Assembly: GCA_010672925.1 (NCBI GenBank)
Contig: JAAHFP010000015.1
Location: forward strand, 1 to 64,000
Source of the DNA: Symploca sp. SIO1C2
Lineage (GTDB): Bacteria; Cyanobacteriota; Cyanobacteriia; Cyanobacteriales; Coleofasciculaceae
Length of the DNA: 64,000 nucleotides
Direction: 5' to 3'
The notes beneath the pieces are model-generated. The model saw only the letters and a program-made list of their open reading frames with translations, did no database searches and had not been told where the DNA came from. The stretch's first letter is position 1. Each line of letters begins with the position of its first letter. This document shows positions 25,958 to 34,942 of the stretch, one piece after another. Made by a program: the position numbers and the translations under genes.

Positions 25958-26110
25958 ATGTCTAAAGCCAGGGGCTTGGAATAATGATAAAATCTTTGTT
26001 TTTTCCACGGATAAATCCGGGGGCTTGTATCCTTGTTTTTTTCGGTCAAAGAGAATATAGTTGGTATTATACAAGCGATCGCAATATATCTTAGGGCAGA
26101 TGGGTAATAT

Positions 26111-26875
26111 CTAAGCACAAGGATATCCATAAAATGTTGAGAGTGTTTTTGACATCCTTTGGGTTAGGTAGTCAATTTCTGCTGTACTTAAATAATCAAT
26201 AAATCCACCCACTTTTCCTCTACGGGTTTTATAGGACTCGGGATCTGCTGGATTAGTAGGTCTAAGCGGTTTGACTTTAAAGATATCCTCTTCTTCCATT
26301 TTCCGCATATTTTCAAACGAAGCAAAATTGACAGCCTCTGAAAGCAAATCTTCACTAATTTTGGAAAGCCCTAAAAAATCAACAATTTTTCGTATTTCAT
26401 ATTTAGCATTTTTATGGATATCTTCATATCTAACTAGTAAAAACTCTTGGGGGACATGAGCATTGTCTGCCCAGATATTGTAGAACTTGATAATTGATTC
26501 AAAGCTACCCACCTCTTCATAAATATACTCAGACAAGCTACCATGATAAGCTTGACGACGTTTAACTTTTTGGAAAAAACTAGAAACAACGACATCCCTA
26601 GGGTCACGTACTAGAAAAATAATTTTGTTATCCCGATACCGAGTTTTTGAAGTGGCTAAATCTCTTGCTTTTTTCCATTGAGGTTTGTCATCATGAACTA
26701 CAGTAATTTGAGGAATTTCCGGATCTAATTTAGCCAAGGCAACTAAGTCAAGTAAATTCTCACTTTGCAAACCAAAGTAATTTTGTAAAATTCTCCCAAG
26801 CATCAATCTTAACCAGGTTCTACCACATTTGGGAAATGAAATTAGTAGATAATCAGCTTTGTTTGGCATCAGCAA
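26111..26875 (-). CDS. Sulfotransferase (Sulfotransfer_1 type)
   Basis: A 254-residue cytosolic-type sulfotransferase. PAPS loop LISFPKCGRTWLRLML lies at residues 10-25, the 3'-phosphate motif IIFLVRDPRDVVVSSFF near 88-104, and the C-terminal adenine-side loop RRGKVGGFIDYL near 218, equivalent to the RKGxxGDW signature. All PAPS-binding elements are therefore present. It is the first of three sulfotransferase genes in a row on the minus strand (26111-29509), with gaps of about 50 bp, suggesting an operon read from 29509 down. Confidence 0.88.
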   Translation of the reverse strand: MLMPNKADYLLISFPKCGRTWLRLMLGRILQNYFGLQSENLLDLVALAKLDPEIPQITVVHDDKPQWKKARDLATSKTRYRDNKIIFLVRDPRDVVVSSFFQKVKRRQAYHGSLSEYIYEEVGSFESIIKFYNIWADNAHVPQEFLLVRYEDIHKNAKYEIRKIVDFLGLSKISEDLLSEAVNFASFENMRKMEEEDIFKVKPLRPTNPADPESYKTRRGKVGGFIDYLSTAEIDYLTQRMSKTLSTFYGYPCA

Positions 26876-26926
26876 TCTTCCAAGATCTAGAAAATAAATT
26901 TAATTTTAGTACATATGTTTTTATCA

Positions 26927-28192
26927 TCAAGTATCATAATCCCAGTTGAATTTTCTATCTAGATATTCTTCTAACTGCTGATTAAAAGGTCGAAAATAAT
27001 CACTCAAAGTAAGGTGCATCGATTGAGAGATAGGAGGATAATTACCTGAATTTTTCTTAGGATACTCTTGAAGTTGATATGGTTCTACTCCCAAAAATTG
27101 AAATACTTGGTTAACTGTAGTAGCTGGATCTGCAAACAAATCTTCACTTCTCAAAATCAAAAATTGTTTTTTGGGGAATAACTCCATCCATTGACTTAGA
27201 GGTTCAATATATTGACTGCGCTTGATATAGCTACTGCTTTTTATACCATTAGTGGAGTTCTCATTAGATTTCCTCACCATGACTTCTAGTCCTGATAAAA
27301 TAGCCTCTTCTATAGAACGATTGTCTCTGTTTTGTTTAACACACATATGGTAATGAGACATAGTACGATCAACCGGATTTCTTAATAAAACAATGAGTTT
27401 CATATTAGGAAAATTTTGAAAAACGGATACCGCAGCTTTGCAAGAGTCTAAATAGCCAGGACTAGCTTCACCAGTAAGAAAATTATGTTCTGCAGAAATA
27501 GCTGGAAAGTGAGCTAAATACCAATCTAGTCCTTTAGCAAAATTACCATTCCAGAAATTGATCTCTTTTTCAATGGCTGGCAAAATTTTGGGATGTTGTG
27601 TTAAGTACTTATAAAGAGAGGAAGTACCACACTTAGCTTGTCCAATAATGAGAAAATTGGGAGCGGATAACTGTTGTTGTTCTTGGCACTTGAGTACAAT
27701 GTGAGGATGAGTTTTACTAATCTTCTTGCGACTAGCCATTTGATAATTGTTAATTGCCTCAGCAAGTTTACCTTGCTCACTTAAAACATCCCCTATAAAT
27801 CGATAATGCCAATGGTGTTCTGGTTCTAAGGTAATAGCTTGCTGTAAAGCACAGATACCTTCTTCAAATCGTTTGAGTTTAAGCAGCACTCGCCCTAAAT
27901 TACAATAGGCATCAGCGAGTTTAAAGGAACCAATTTTTGTCACTTGCTCAAAGGCAATAGCTGCCTCTTGCCATTTTTGTTGCTTGTGAAAAAGCCTTCC
28001 CAGTTTGTAGTGAGCTTCAGTAAAACTAGGATTTAACCAAATTGCCCAGCGATAACAAGCAATGGTTGCTATTTCTATGTATGAATAGATTATATGATGT
28101 TGCCTAAATTTTTTTAATACTTTTTGTAGAACTTTGTCTTGTAAAAAACTACCAAAGTAGAAAATCTGTGCTGCGATTATTTTCTGATTCAT
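26927..28192 (-). CDS. TPR-sulfotransferase fusion, copy 1
   Basis: A 421-residue protein. Residues about 50-150 are TPR repeats (AIWLNPSFTEAHYKLGRLF, KLADAYCNLGRVLLKL, GICALQQAITLEPEH). Residues about 175-415 are a sulfotransferase with PAPS loop FLIIGQAKCGTSSLYKYL and 3'-phosphate motif IVLLRNPVDRTMSHYHM. TPR domains usually bind partner proteins, so the enzyme may be held on a glycan-assembly complex or act on a protein-linked acceptor. The next upstream gene is a same-length paralogue, so the pair arose by tandem duplication. The copies differ mostly in the central acceptor-side region, which hints at different acceptor sites. Confidence 0.86.
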   Translation of the reverse strand: MNQKIIAAQIFYFGSFLQDKVLQKVLKKFRQHHIIYSYIEIATIACYRWAIWLNPSFTEAHYKLGRLFHKQQKWQEAAIAFEQVTKIGSFKLADAYCNLGRVLLKLKRFEEGICALQQAITLEPEHHWHYRFIGDVLSEQGKLAEAINNYQMASRKKISKTHPHIVLKCQEQQQLSAPNFLIIGQAKCGTSSLYKYLTQHPKILPAIEKEINFWNGNFAKGLDWYLAHFPAISAEHNFLTGEASPGYLDSCKAAVSVFQNFPNMKLIVLLRNPVDRTMSHYHMCVKQNRDNRSIEEAILSGLEVMVRKSNENSTNGIKSSSYIKRSQYIEPLSQWMELFPKKQFLILRSEDLFADPATTVNQVFQFLGVEPYQLQEYPKKNSGNYPPISQSMHLTLSDYFRPFNQQLEEYLDRKFNWDYDT

Positions 28193-28243
28193 CTATTTTT
28201 ACCAATTAGTTTAAATTTTACATCAAGAAAATGCATTAATAAT

Positions 28244-29509
28244 TCAATAATCCCAGTTAAATTTCCTATCTAAGTATTCTTCTAGCTGCTGATTAAAAGG
28301 TCGAAAATAGTCACCCAAAGTATGACGCATTGATTGAGATAGAGGAGGATAATTACCTCGACTGCTATTAGAATATTCTTGAAGTTGATACGATTCTACT
28401 TCCAAAAATTGAAAAATTTGTTTAACTGTAGTAGCTGAATTCGTAAAAAAATCTTCACTTTTCACTATTAAAAATTGTTTTTTAGGAAAAATTTTCATCC
28501 ACTCACTAATCATTTCAATATATATGCCATTCTTTAAGTAACGGTTATTATTACAATGATTGGTTAAATCATTATTTGCTAGCTGAATTGAGTTAAATAA
28601 TCCTGAAAAAATAGCTTGCTTAAGAGAAAGTTTTTCTCGATTAATTCTCACTTTCATATAATAGTGAGAGACAACTTGATCAATCGGATTTCTTAATAAA
28701 ATAATTAATTTGAGATTAGGAAAAAGCCGAAAAACTTGTTTGGCTGTCGATTGGCAATTAAAATAGTAAGGAGTAGCTTCTCCAGTGATTAAGTTTTGCT
28801 CCGAAGAGATAGCTGGAAAATGAGATAGATACCAGTCTAGTTTTCTTTTAGAGTGGGATTTAAGGTTCCAAAATTGAACTTCTTTTTTTATCGCAGGCAG
28901 AATTTGCGGATGTTGAGTTAAATATCTATAGAGAGAAGATGTACCACATTTAACTTGTCCGATAATCATAAAGTTAGGAGCAGTTAATGTTTTTTTTATT
29001 TGGTATTTTAATAAAACTTGAGGATGAGTTTTATAAATTCTTTTTTGACTGGCAATTTGATAGATGTTAACCGCTTCATCAATTTTACCTTTGTCACTCA
29101 AAGTATCTCCTAGAAAGCGATAATACCCATAGTGATGTGGTTCTAATGTAATAGCTTGGTGCAAAGCAGCGATGCTTTCTTCATATTTTTTTAATTTTGA
29201 CAGCACTCGTCCCAAATTGCCATAGGCATCGGCAAGTTCAAAAGAACCGATTTTTGTGACTTGCTCAAAAGCTGTGGCTGCCTTTTGCCATTGGTGTTGC
29301 TTCTGAAAAAGCTGTCCTAGTCTGTAGTGAGCTTCAACTAAACTAGGATTTAACCAAATTGCCCAACGATAACAAACAATGAGGACTGCTTCTATGTATG
29401 GGTAAATTATATGATGTTGCCTAAATGTTTTTAATAGTTTTGGTAAAACTTGGTTTTGTAAAAAACTACCAAAGGAGAACATTTTTACGGCAATTATATT
29501 TGTGTTCAT
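28244..29509 (-). CDS. TPR-sulfotransferase fusion, copy 2
   Basis: A 421-residue paralogue of the adjacent gene, with the same layout: TPRs at about 50-150 (AIWLNPSLVEAHYRLGQLF) and a sulfotransferase domain with FMIIGQVKCGTSSLYRYL and IILLRNPIDQVVSHYYM. The last 25 residues are nearly identical to copy 1 (FRPFNQQLEEYLDRKFNWDY), while the middle is diverged. It is 51 bp upstream of copy 1 and probably the first gene of the three-gene sulfotransferase transcript. Base composition is more AT-rich than copy 1. Confidence 0.86.
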   Translation of the reverse strand: MNTNIIAVKMFSFGSFLQNQVLPKLLKTFRQHHIIYPYIEAVLIVCYRWAIWLNPSLVEAHYRLGQLFQKQHQWQKAATAFEQVTKIGSFELADAYGNLGRVLSKLKKYEESIAALHQAITLEPHHYGYYRFLGDTLSDKGKIDEAVNIYQIASQKRIYKTHPQVLLKYQIKKTLTAPNFMIIGQVKCGTSSLYRYLTQHPQILPAIKKEVQFWNLKSHSKRKLDWYLSHFPAISSEQNLITGEATPYYFNCQSTAKQVFRLFPNLKLIILLRNPIDQVVSHYYMKVRINREKLSLKQAIFSGLFNSIQLANNDLTNHCNNNRYLKNGIYIEMISEWMKIFPKKQFLIVKSEDFFTNSATTVKQIFQFLEVESYQLQEYSNSSRGNYPPLSQSMRHTLGDYFRPFNQQLEEYLDRKFNWDY

Positions 29510-29625
29510 ATTTAGAGGTCATGGCAATAAATGATTTAGAGAGCAAGCAAAGTTTGATGTCTATCTGTATATTGTAATACTCTTCCTTACCTGTTATGCT
29601 AAATTCACAGATTCAATACCAGCGC

Positions 29626-29739
29626 AATAAACTGGGAGCATCCCATGTCGGTGAGTTGGCTCCTTCAAGATAGCTGAAACCCTTGTCTTGTCGTCTTTTG
29701 GATAATGTTTCTTCCAAAATGAGATGCTCCCAATAAACT
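29626..29739. mobile_element. 98-bp MITE with imperfect terminal repeats and 8-bp target duplication
   Basis: Terminal repeats GGGAGCATCCCATGTCGG (from 29634) and, on the other strand, GGGAGCATCTCATTTTGG (ending 29731) match at 15 of 18 positions. Both sides carry the direct repeat AATAAACT (29626-29633 and 29732-29739), an 8-bp target-site duplication. The inside is only about 60 bp with no gene. It is a non-autonomous element moved by a transposase that makes 8-bp duplications. It lies in the divergent promoter region between a TPR-sulfotransferase and the FkbM gene. Confidence 0.82.
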
Positions 29740-29806
29740 CCTTAGTTGGCATTGAATTAAGTATAATCAAGCTATTGGCGTCAAGATAACAAAAAAGGGT
29801 GTTAAG

Positions 29807-30586
29807 ATGCAGGTAGAACCGTGCTGTCAAGCGTTGCTAAGTCAGATATTACCAGAAGTAGATAAAAAATGCTTAGGCTTAACGATTGAAGTTGGGGTTG
29901 GTACTTTTGCTTTTTACTTCAAGTTGTTTGAACAGCTAGGATTCCAAGCAATTGCAGTAGAGCCTTTACCTACGGAACAAGTACGCCAACTCTGTTCCTC
30001 TGGTAATATTTCCTTGATTGAAAGCTGTATTTCTGATATTGATGGCTTGGTCGATTTTTATTTAGGCAGTTACGAAGGACAAAGAAGTTTAAATCTAAAT
30101 TCAATGCGCCCTGACTGGTGGGGAAGTTCATCTACCGCGATACAAGTTCCCTCAATGTCTCTCCACAGTCTCTTGAGCACTCTTGAAACCAAGCAATTAA
30201 CTTGCTTAAAAATAGATGTTGAAGGGATGGAATTTTCTATTATCAAGCAACTGCCAAGCTTACCAGAAAATCTACTACCCCAAGTATTGATGTTCGAGTA
30301 TGGCGGCGGGAGTACGAGAAAACGAGGACAAGGAGGTTGGTCTCAAGAAATACTAGATGAGACAATGAAGTCTTTAGATATTATCTGTAATCTAGGGTAC
30401 AGACAAGCTATCATAGTTGACTCAGCTGCTAATGGCAAAGAACAAGTAATCGATCTCAAAGCAATTAGCTTAGAACCAACGGTTGTTTTTCCACCACAAA
30501 GTGTTTATGGTAATATCATTACCTTACGTGGTGCTCAGTATACGGAAGAAAAAATCGCCGCAGTTTGTCAACTATATAGAGCTTGA
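29807..30586 (+). CDS. FkbM-family methyltransferase
   Basis: A 259-residue SAM-dependent methyltransferase. The SAM-binding stretch is LTIEVGVGTFAFYFKLFEQLG near residue 25, with AVEPLP after it. The FkbM core LTCLKIDVEGMEFSIIKQL lies near 130 and VLMFEYGGG near 160. FkbM enzymes O-methylate sugars or polyketides, so here a sugar hydroxyl of the polysaccharide is the likely target. It is followed 1 bp later by another methyltransferase on the same strand, so the two are co-translated. Its promoter region is shared with the MITE at 29634-29731. Confidence 0.86.
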   Translation: MQVEPCCQALLSQILPEVDKKCLGLTIEVGVGTFAFYFKLFEQLGFQAIAVEPLPTEQVRQLCSSGNISLIESCISDIDGLVDFYLGSYEGQRSLNLNSMRPDWWGSSSTAIQVPSMSLHSLLSTLETKQLTCLKIDVEGMEFSIIKQLPSLPENLLPQVLMFEYGGGSTRKRGQGGWSQEILDETMKSLDIICNLGYRQAIIVDSAANGKEQVIDLKAISLEPTVVFPPQSVYGNIITLRGAQYTEEKIAAVCQLYRA

Positions 30587-30587
30587 T

Positions 30588-31292
30588 ATGGTTCGCCCTA
30601 ACAATCTAGCTAAAACATTTCATTCACCTAACTACTTACGCCACAATGCACGGAGGCTAGAACACCTTGCAAGTTTAAGGATACCAGTAGCAGGAATGTC
30701 AGTACTAGAGGTTGGAGCTGGTATTGGAGATCATTCCCATTACTATATAGATAGAGGATGCTCGATAACGATCACTGAAGCAAGAACAGAGAATCTGCAA
30801 TATTTAAAAAAGAGATACCCTAAGAACAATGTCCAGTTCCTCGACATGGATAATCCTTCAGCTGTGGAAGGTTCTCCATTTGATATAGTTCATTGTTACG
30901 GTCTACTATATCACTTGAAGGATCCGGAACAAGCTCTGGAATTTCTTTGCAGGAGTACTCGGAAAAATCTCTTCCTGGAAACATGCGTCTCATTCGGTCA
31001 AGAGGACAAACTGAATCCTGTTGCAGAAAGTCGAAGTGAGCCTTCGCAATCTTATTCAGGAATTGGATGTAGACCAACAAGATTATGGTTGTTTCAGCGA
31101 CTACAAAGGTTTGTGGAAAATGTCTATCTTCCGAAAACTCAGCCAAATCATGAAGAATTTCCCTTAGACTGGACAGAGCCAGAAAAGCACAAGGCTCGCT
31201 TTCAGAGGGCAATATTCATTGCTTCCCGTGAAGTCTTGAAAAACGATATGCTAACACGTTCTTTGCTTAATAAGCAAAGAAGACATAATTGA
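30588..31292 (+). CDS. Class I SAM-dependent methyltransferase
   Basis: A 234-residue protein, taking the ATG at 30588, which directly follows the FkbM stop. An upstream in-frame Met at 30483 lies inside that gene and is less likely. Motif I VLEVGAGIGDHSHYYIDRG is near residue 42, TITEARTENLQYL follows near 62, and FDIVHCYGLLYHLKDPEQAL near 100 is the motif IV/post region. The acceptor is unknown; a sugar or a lipid-linked intermediate is reasonable from context. It converges with the second FkbM gene, separated by 7 bp. Confidence 0.85.
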   Translation: MVRPNNLAKTFHSPNYLRHNARRLEHLASLRIPVAGMSVLEVGAGIGDHSHYYIDRGCSITITEARTENLQYLKKRYPKNNVQFLDMDNPSAVEGSPFDIVHCYGLLYHLKDPEQALEFLCRSTRKNLFLETCVSFGQEDKLNPVAESRSEPSQSYSGIGCRPTRLWLFQRLQRFVENVYLPKTQPNHEEFPLDWTEPEKHKARFQRAIFIASREVLKNDMLTRSLLNKQRRHN

Positions 31293-31299
31293 ACAAACT

Positions 31300-32010
31300 T
31301 CAATTTGGTTCTCTAAAGAAAACTCCATTAACTTGGAGCAATCTCCCAGTCCTATAATCAACGAATCCTGGATATAGGTTATATAGAAAAAATCCCATTT
31401 CCTGAATTAGCTTTAACATAACTTCAAACACAATTTCTCCTTCATATAGAGGAATTAAAGATAATTCTAAGTAAATTCCTCTAATCTGATCGATAATTTC
31501 TTCCGCTCCCTGTAAAACTTGATACTCATACCCTTGAGTATCAATTTTAAGCAAAGGTGCTTGAGCTTGATTAACATAATCAACTGCTATTTCAGACAGT
31601 TTTAAGACCTTGATTTTTTCTGAACCAATATAAGCAGAGTTTGGTGCTGCATCAAGGCATATTGGCAAGATGGGCAAGATTGAACTGCTTTGAGAGTTTT
31701 TGGAAATATGTATTTTTATTTCCTCGTAGCAATCGCCAATTGCACATCTTTCAGCTACCTGCCAATTGGCATGAGATTGACTGTTTGCTAAAAGTAGCTC
31801 GTAGGCTGAAGACAAAGGCTCGAAAGATACAACTTTACCTTGATACCCTATATCAAATAAATTTAAAGCAAATTGTCCAGTGTTAGCTCCTACATCAAGC
31901 ACTAGATCGATTTCGTGAAATGTCAGCAGCTTTAGAAAAGTTCCTCCTTTTGATTTTAAGTTAATTGCTTTAGCTCGTTCAAGAGGAGTAAGGTCGTTTT
32001 TCGGGTTCAT
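31300..32010 (-). CDS. FkbM-family methyltransferase
   Basis: A 236-residue FkbM methyltransferase. Motif I is LVLDVGANTGQFALNLFDIGY near residue 36, followed by KVVSFEPLSSAYELL; the core is APLLKIDTQGYEYQVLQGAEE near 150. This is a more standard FkbM than the one at 29807. Its start overlaps the end of the upstream Npun_R2821-type gene by 32 bp, so it is translationally coupled to it. Likely substrate is a sugar hydroxyl on the glycan being made. Confidence 0.9.
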   Translation of the reverse strand: MNPKNDLTPLERAKAINLKSKGGTFLKLLTFHEIDLVLDVGANTGQFALNLFDIGYQGKVVSFEPLSSAYELLLANSQSHANWQVAERCAIGDCYEEIKIHISKNSQSSSILPILPICLDAAPNSAYIGSEKIKVLKLSEIAVDYVNQAQAPLLKIDTQGYEYQVLQGAEEIIDQIRGIYLELSLIPLYEGEIVFEVMLKLIQEMGFFLYNLYPGFVDYRTGRLLQVNGVFFREPN

Positions 32011-32908
32011 ATAAATAGCGGTAGTGCAGAAAAATGTCGCGATAAGGAAAGTCTAGCTCTTCACCAGCACAGACTCTAGTGAAAAGTTGAGAGGAAAGAC
32101 CAATATAGTGCAGGTAGGTAAGCCTTACTCCCTTGTCGTACAAGAGATGATTCTTTGGCTTAAAATGAACAGATGTCACACAATTACCAGTAATTTTTTC
32201 CTCAGGCAACTGCAGCGCCAAGTTACAAATGGGTAGTGCTGAGCGCATTCTCATATAATTCAACAATGATTGATCGTGAGCATGGAAATATAAAATTTCG
32301 GCTTCTCCTACAGCTAGTTGCTCAACTAACCAGTCTCTTTGAGGTTTAGGGAAAAGCTCTCTTTTGGCAGCAAAGCAGCCAGAGCAAAAAATTTCTGAGT
32401 GAATCTGAGATTCGGGAAAAATTTCCAATAACCTGGGAGATTCTAGGTTATAGACATGACGAGGGTGTCTGTGCTGAAAATCATAAACAACAAAGTCGTA
32501 GCTGTTTAATTGCTCAAACATCAAGTCAACAGAGTTTAAAACTAGTACATCGCTGTCAAAGTAAATAAAGTTTTCTAAGGGACTTTTGGGATCAAAGGCA
32601 GCATAGCGGTGATGACAAGCTAATGCTTTAGCTTCTTTTTCTGTTTCTCGCCAATACTCTAAAGCCTGGGGATGGGTTCCCCAAGCTTGATAAGCAAACT
32701 CCCGCCAAGGAGCCAAAATTTCTGGATCATCCAGCAATTCTACATTCTTTCTCCTAGCAACTTCAGCACGAACTTGTTCTAACTGGCGGTCGTAAGGAAT
32801 AATGCAAACAGGAATATCTTGACCAACATTGACTTCGATACTGTTGAGCAGTGCCACGAGTTGGTCATAGACTACATCATTGGCTAGGGTATAAATACCA
32901 TTGGTCAT
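31979..32908 (-). CDS. Npun_R2821/Npun_R2823-type protein, GT8-like
   Basis: A 309-residue cyanobacterial protein. The start MTNGIYTLANDVVYDQLVAL and the region ENFIYFDSDVLVLNSVDLMF near residue 112, with a DSD metal motif, resemble GT-A transferases of GT8 type. SGCFAAKRELFP near 177 and HAHDQSLLNYM near 208 fit the acceptor side. It is known as a conserved cyanobacterial family often found with glycan genes; the enzymatic role is inferred from the DxD motif. Its 3' end overlaps the FkbM gene by 32 bp. Confidence 0.78.
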   Translation of the reverse strand: MTNGIYTLANDVVYDQLVALLNSIEVNVGQDIPVCIIPYDRQLEQVRAEVARRKNVELLDDPEILAPWREFAYQAWGTHPQALEYWRETEKEAKALACHHRYAAFDPKSPLENFIYFDSDVLVLNSVDLMFEQLNSYDFVVYDFQHRHPRHVYNLESPRLLEIFPESQIHSEIFCSGCFAAKRELFPKPQRDWLVEQLAVGEAEILYFHAHDQSLLNYMRMRSALPICNLALQLPEEKITGNCVTSVHFKPKNHLLYDKGVRLTYLHYIGLSSQLFTRVCAGEELDFPYRDIFLHYRYLYEPEKRPYSS

Positions 32909-32961
32909 GATTACTTAACCAAAATTTTCCACAAAATTAGAGAAAATCTAATAAATAAAAA

Positions 32962-33684
32962 TTAATATGTATTGGCTGTTAACCAATTGGACAAATCTAT
33001 ATTTAACATGTCTTGTATTTTCAAAATGTCATCTTTATAAAAATCAATTAATTTAAGTTTTATTTGTACAGAAATTTCTTTTTTTTGGCTTTCATTTAAA
33101 ATTGAAGAGCAATCTGGTTTAAAACTTGAATTAACACCGATAAAATCAAAAAAAGAAGGAAAAAGTGTTTCTTTTTTCAATTCTTCAAACAAATAAAAGC
33201 GAATTATATACTTATCAAATTCCTTTAAATACAGATTTATAAATTGAGAATAAAGCCCCCGGCAAAGAAGTTTATGATCATCAAATATTTCTTGATAATT
33301 TCTATGGTTCACATTATTATGTTTTATATTGAAATTAGATAATGCTCTGTCTACAGGATTGCGAAGTATGGCAATTAACTTTACATGGGAAAGATATTTT
33401 TTTATTGTTTGGCAAGCTCTTATACTCTGAAAATAAACACTTGAGACTTCTCCTACAACCATCTCATTAGGAACCTGATCATACAATTTTTTATATTCCG
33501 CTATTGTTGTTATACAATTCTCACCAGTTTCTCTATTGCCTTCACGGTTAAAAAAATCGATACCTTTCTTGGGGTAAATATAAATTTCAGGATGTTGTTG
33601 TAAATAAAAATGTAAAGAACTTGTTCCACATTTATGTCCACCTAGAACAATGAAGTCTGGTTTATTAATAGTAGTCATTGTCAT
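32962..33684 (-). CDS. Sulfotransferase
   Basis: A 240-residue sulfotransferase, shorter than usual. PAPS loop FIVLGGHKCGTSSLHFYLQ lies at residues 11-29 and 3'-phosphate motif LIAILRNPVDRALSNF near 103-118. The C-terminal part is short and lysine-rich, but no frameshift is visible. The gene is markedly AT-rich compared with neighbouring glycosyltransferases, which may mean recent acquisition. It lies between the GT8-like gene (53 bp) and the GT10 gene (27 bp) on the same strand, so sulfation and glycosylation genes probably share one transcript. Confidence 0.86.
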   Translation of the reverse strand: MTMTTINKPDFIVLGGHKCGTSSLHFYLQQHPEIYIYPKKGIDFFNREGNRETGENCITTIAEYKKLYDQVPNEMVVGEVSSVYFQSIRACQTIKKYLSHVKLIAILRNPVDRALSNFNIKHNNVNHRNYQEIFDDHKLLCRGLYSQFINLYLKEFDKYIIRFYLFEELKKETLFPSFFDFIGVNSSFKPDCSSILNESQKKEISVQIKLKLIDFYKDDILKIQDMLNIDLSNWLTANTY

Positions 33685-33711
33685 TAGTCAATCTACAAAT
33701 AGAATTGTATA

Positions 33712-34632
33712 CTATGAATCAACAAAATTTTCTACAAAATCAGAAAGCCAGTTGAGCAAATTCAGCTTATGCAAAATAATCTGACGTGCTTCGGCAATCT
33801 GAGGGCGATGTTCGTGCCAAAGCTGGGGATTAGCTGTCACTTCTTTGATATAAGCAATACCTTGTTTATCTAAACTCGGCAACCGGAGAAAGCTTCCTGG
33901 TGGCAGTAACTTATCCGCAGCGCTTCCTCCATAATAAATCGGCAAACACCAAGCGAGTAAAGCATCCCAGAGTTTTTCGCTCACATACCACTCATTCTCA
34001 GCATAATTTTCAATGGCCAGGTTGTAATAGTAAGGAGCCATGACATTCCACTTATTACCAACTGTCCCTCTGGAATTACACCATTCTGGCAAATTGCGAC
34101 CGTATAGAACAAAATTTACCTTTTCTTCCTCAAGTTTTCTCAGGAAAGCTAAACGACGCTGGTGATTGGCAGTGCGAGCAATTCCGGAAGTAATCCAAGA
34201 ACAGGAGCCTATCTTCATTGGTGGTGGTGCTTCATTTAAGTCCTGAAAAGAATTGCTCAGATACCAAATTGCTGGCATATAATCAGGTACTGGAGCAAAA
34301 TCATCAGGACCAGAAATATAGCCACAGTAGTTCTGAGCTTGCTGATATTCCTTAATAATTTGCTCTTGATGTTTCTTAAAAGGGGGTTCCCGGCGCAAGT
34401 AAATAATTCTTTCTTGGGGAAGACCTCGAAATAATTGTCCTGTGTCGAGTTGACTAGGCTCTTGCTGGTAAAAGTCAAATTGATACAAGAGTAGAAAATC
34501 TGGTTTGGCAGCATTCGCTTCCATCTGAATCTGACCCCAGCAACCAAATGCTTGAGGGGTTTGACTCCACTGCCAATCACCTAGATTCATCTTGGGGTAT
34601 GAGCAGAGCATCCCCACAACTTTTCTGTCCAT
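33712..34632 (-). CDS. GT10 fucosyltransferase-like enzyme
   Basis: A 306-residue protein whose C-terminal half has the alpha-1,3/4-fucosyltransferase signature: NLAIENYAENEWYVSEKLWDALLAWCLPIYYGG near residue 207-240 (core YVSEKLWDALLAW), preceded by FVLYGRNLPEW. GT10 enzymes bind GDP-fucose through this region. The N-terminal acceptor half is diverged. It probably adds fucose or a related deoxysugar to the surface glycan. It sits first in the minus-strand block reaching to 31300, next to a sulfotransferase, consistent with a sulfated fucose-containing polymer. Confidence 0.82.
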   Translation of the reverse strand: MDRKVVGMLCSYPKMNLGDWQWSQTPQAFGCWGQIQMEANAAKPDFLLLYQFDFYQQEPSQLDTGQLFRGLPQERIIYLRREPPFKKHQEQIIKEYQQAQNYCGYISGPDDFAPVPDYMPAIWYLSNSFQDLNEAPPPMKIGSCSWITSGIARTANHQRRLAFLRKLEEEKVNFVLYGRNLPEWCNSRGTVGNKWNVMAPYYYNLAIENYAENEWYVSEKLWDALLAWCLPIYYGGSAADKLLPPGSFLRLPSLDKQGIAYIKEVTANPQLWHEHRPQIAEARQIILHKLNLLNWLSDFVENFVDS

Positions 34633-34942
34633 AGGTCAACTTTCTATAGAAGCATCTTACATATATTCTCACCGTGGTCTCTATAGAGTAACTCGCCGTT
34701 GAAAAGTAATAAATTCACTATAGACAGGCATGATAAGAGTACAAAAAAGCTTGGATATGATGCAAATTTTTCTCAAATCATTATATATTTGTCTAAACTT
34801 TTCCATAAATATTGACAAAAAATATTTATCCTGATAAAAGTACTAGCACCACTACGTAAATATACGTAAACAAACCACATTATGTTACGAAATGTAAATA
34901 AAGGTCAGGCTCTTACCAATCACCTATAACGACCTTCACCTG
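34633..34942. promoter_or_regulatory. 310-bp divergent promoter region (GT10 / GT4)
   Basis: An AT-rich spacer without a gene. On the plus strand TTGACA (34812-34817) and GATAAA (34833-34838) form a possible sigma-70-type promoter with a short 15-bp spacing, about 100 bp before the GT4 start. Several TACGTAAA repeats (CTACGTAAATATACGTAAAC) lie at about 34852-34872. No terminator or palindromic element was found. Confidence 0.4.

Noticed and set aside
25964-26026. Possible IS605-type guide RNA end (GGGGCTTG hairpins)
   Set aside because: No tnpA or tnpB frame is nearby and the hairpins are short, so only a remnant could be argued.
29594-29830. 78-codon minus-strand reading frame
   Set aside because: It spans the MITE terminal repeats and both target duplications and runs into the FkbM start, so it is fortuitous.
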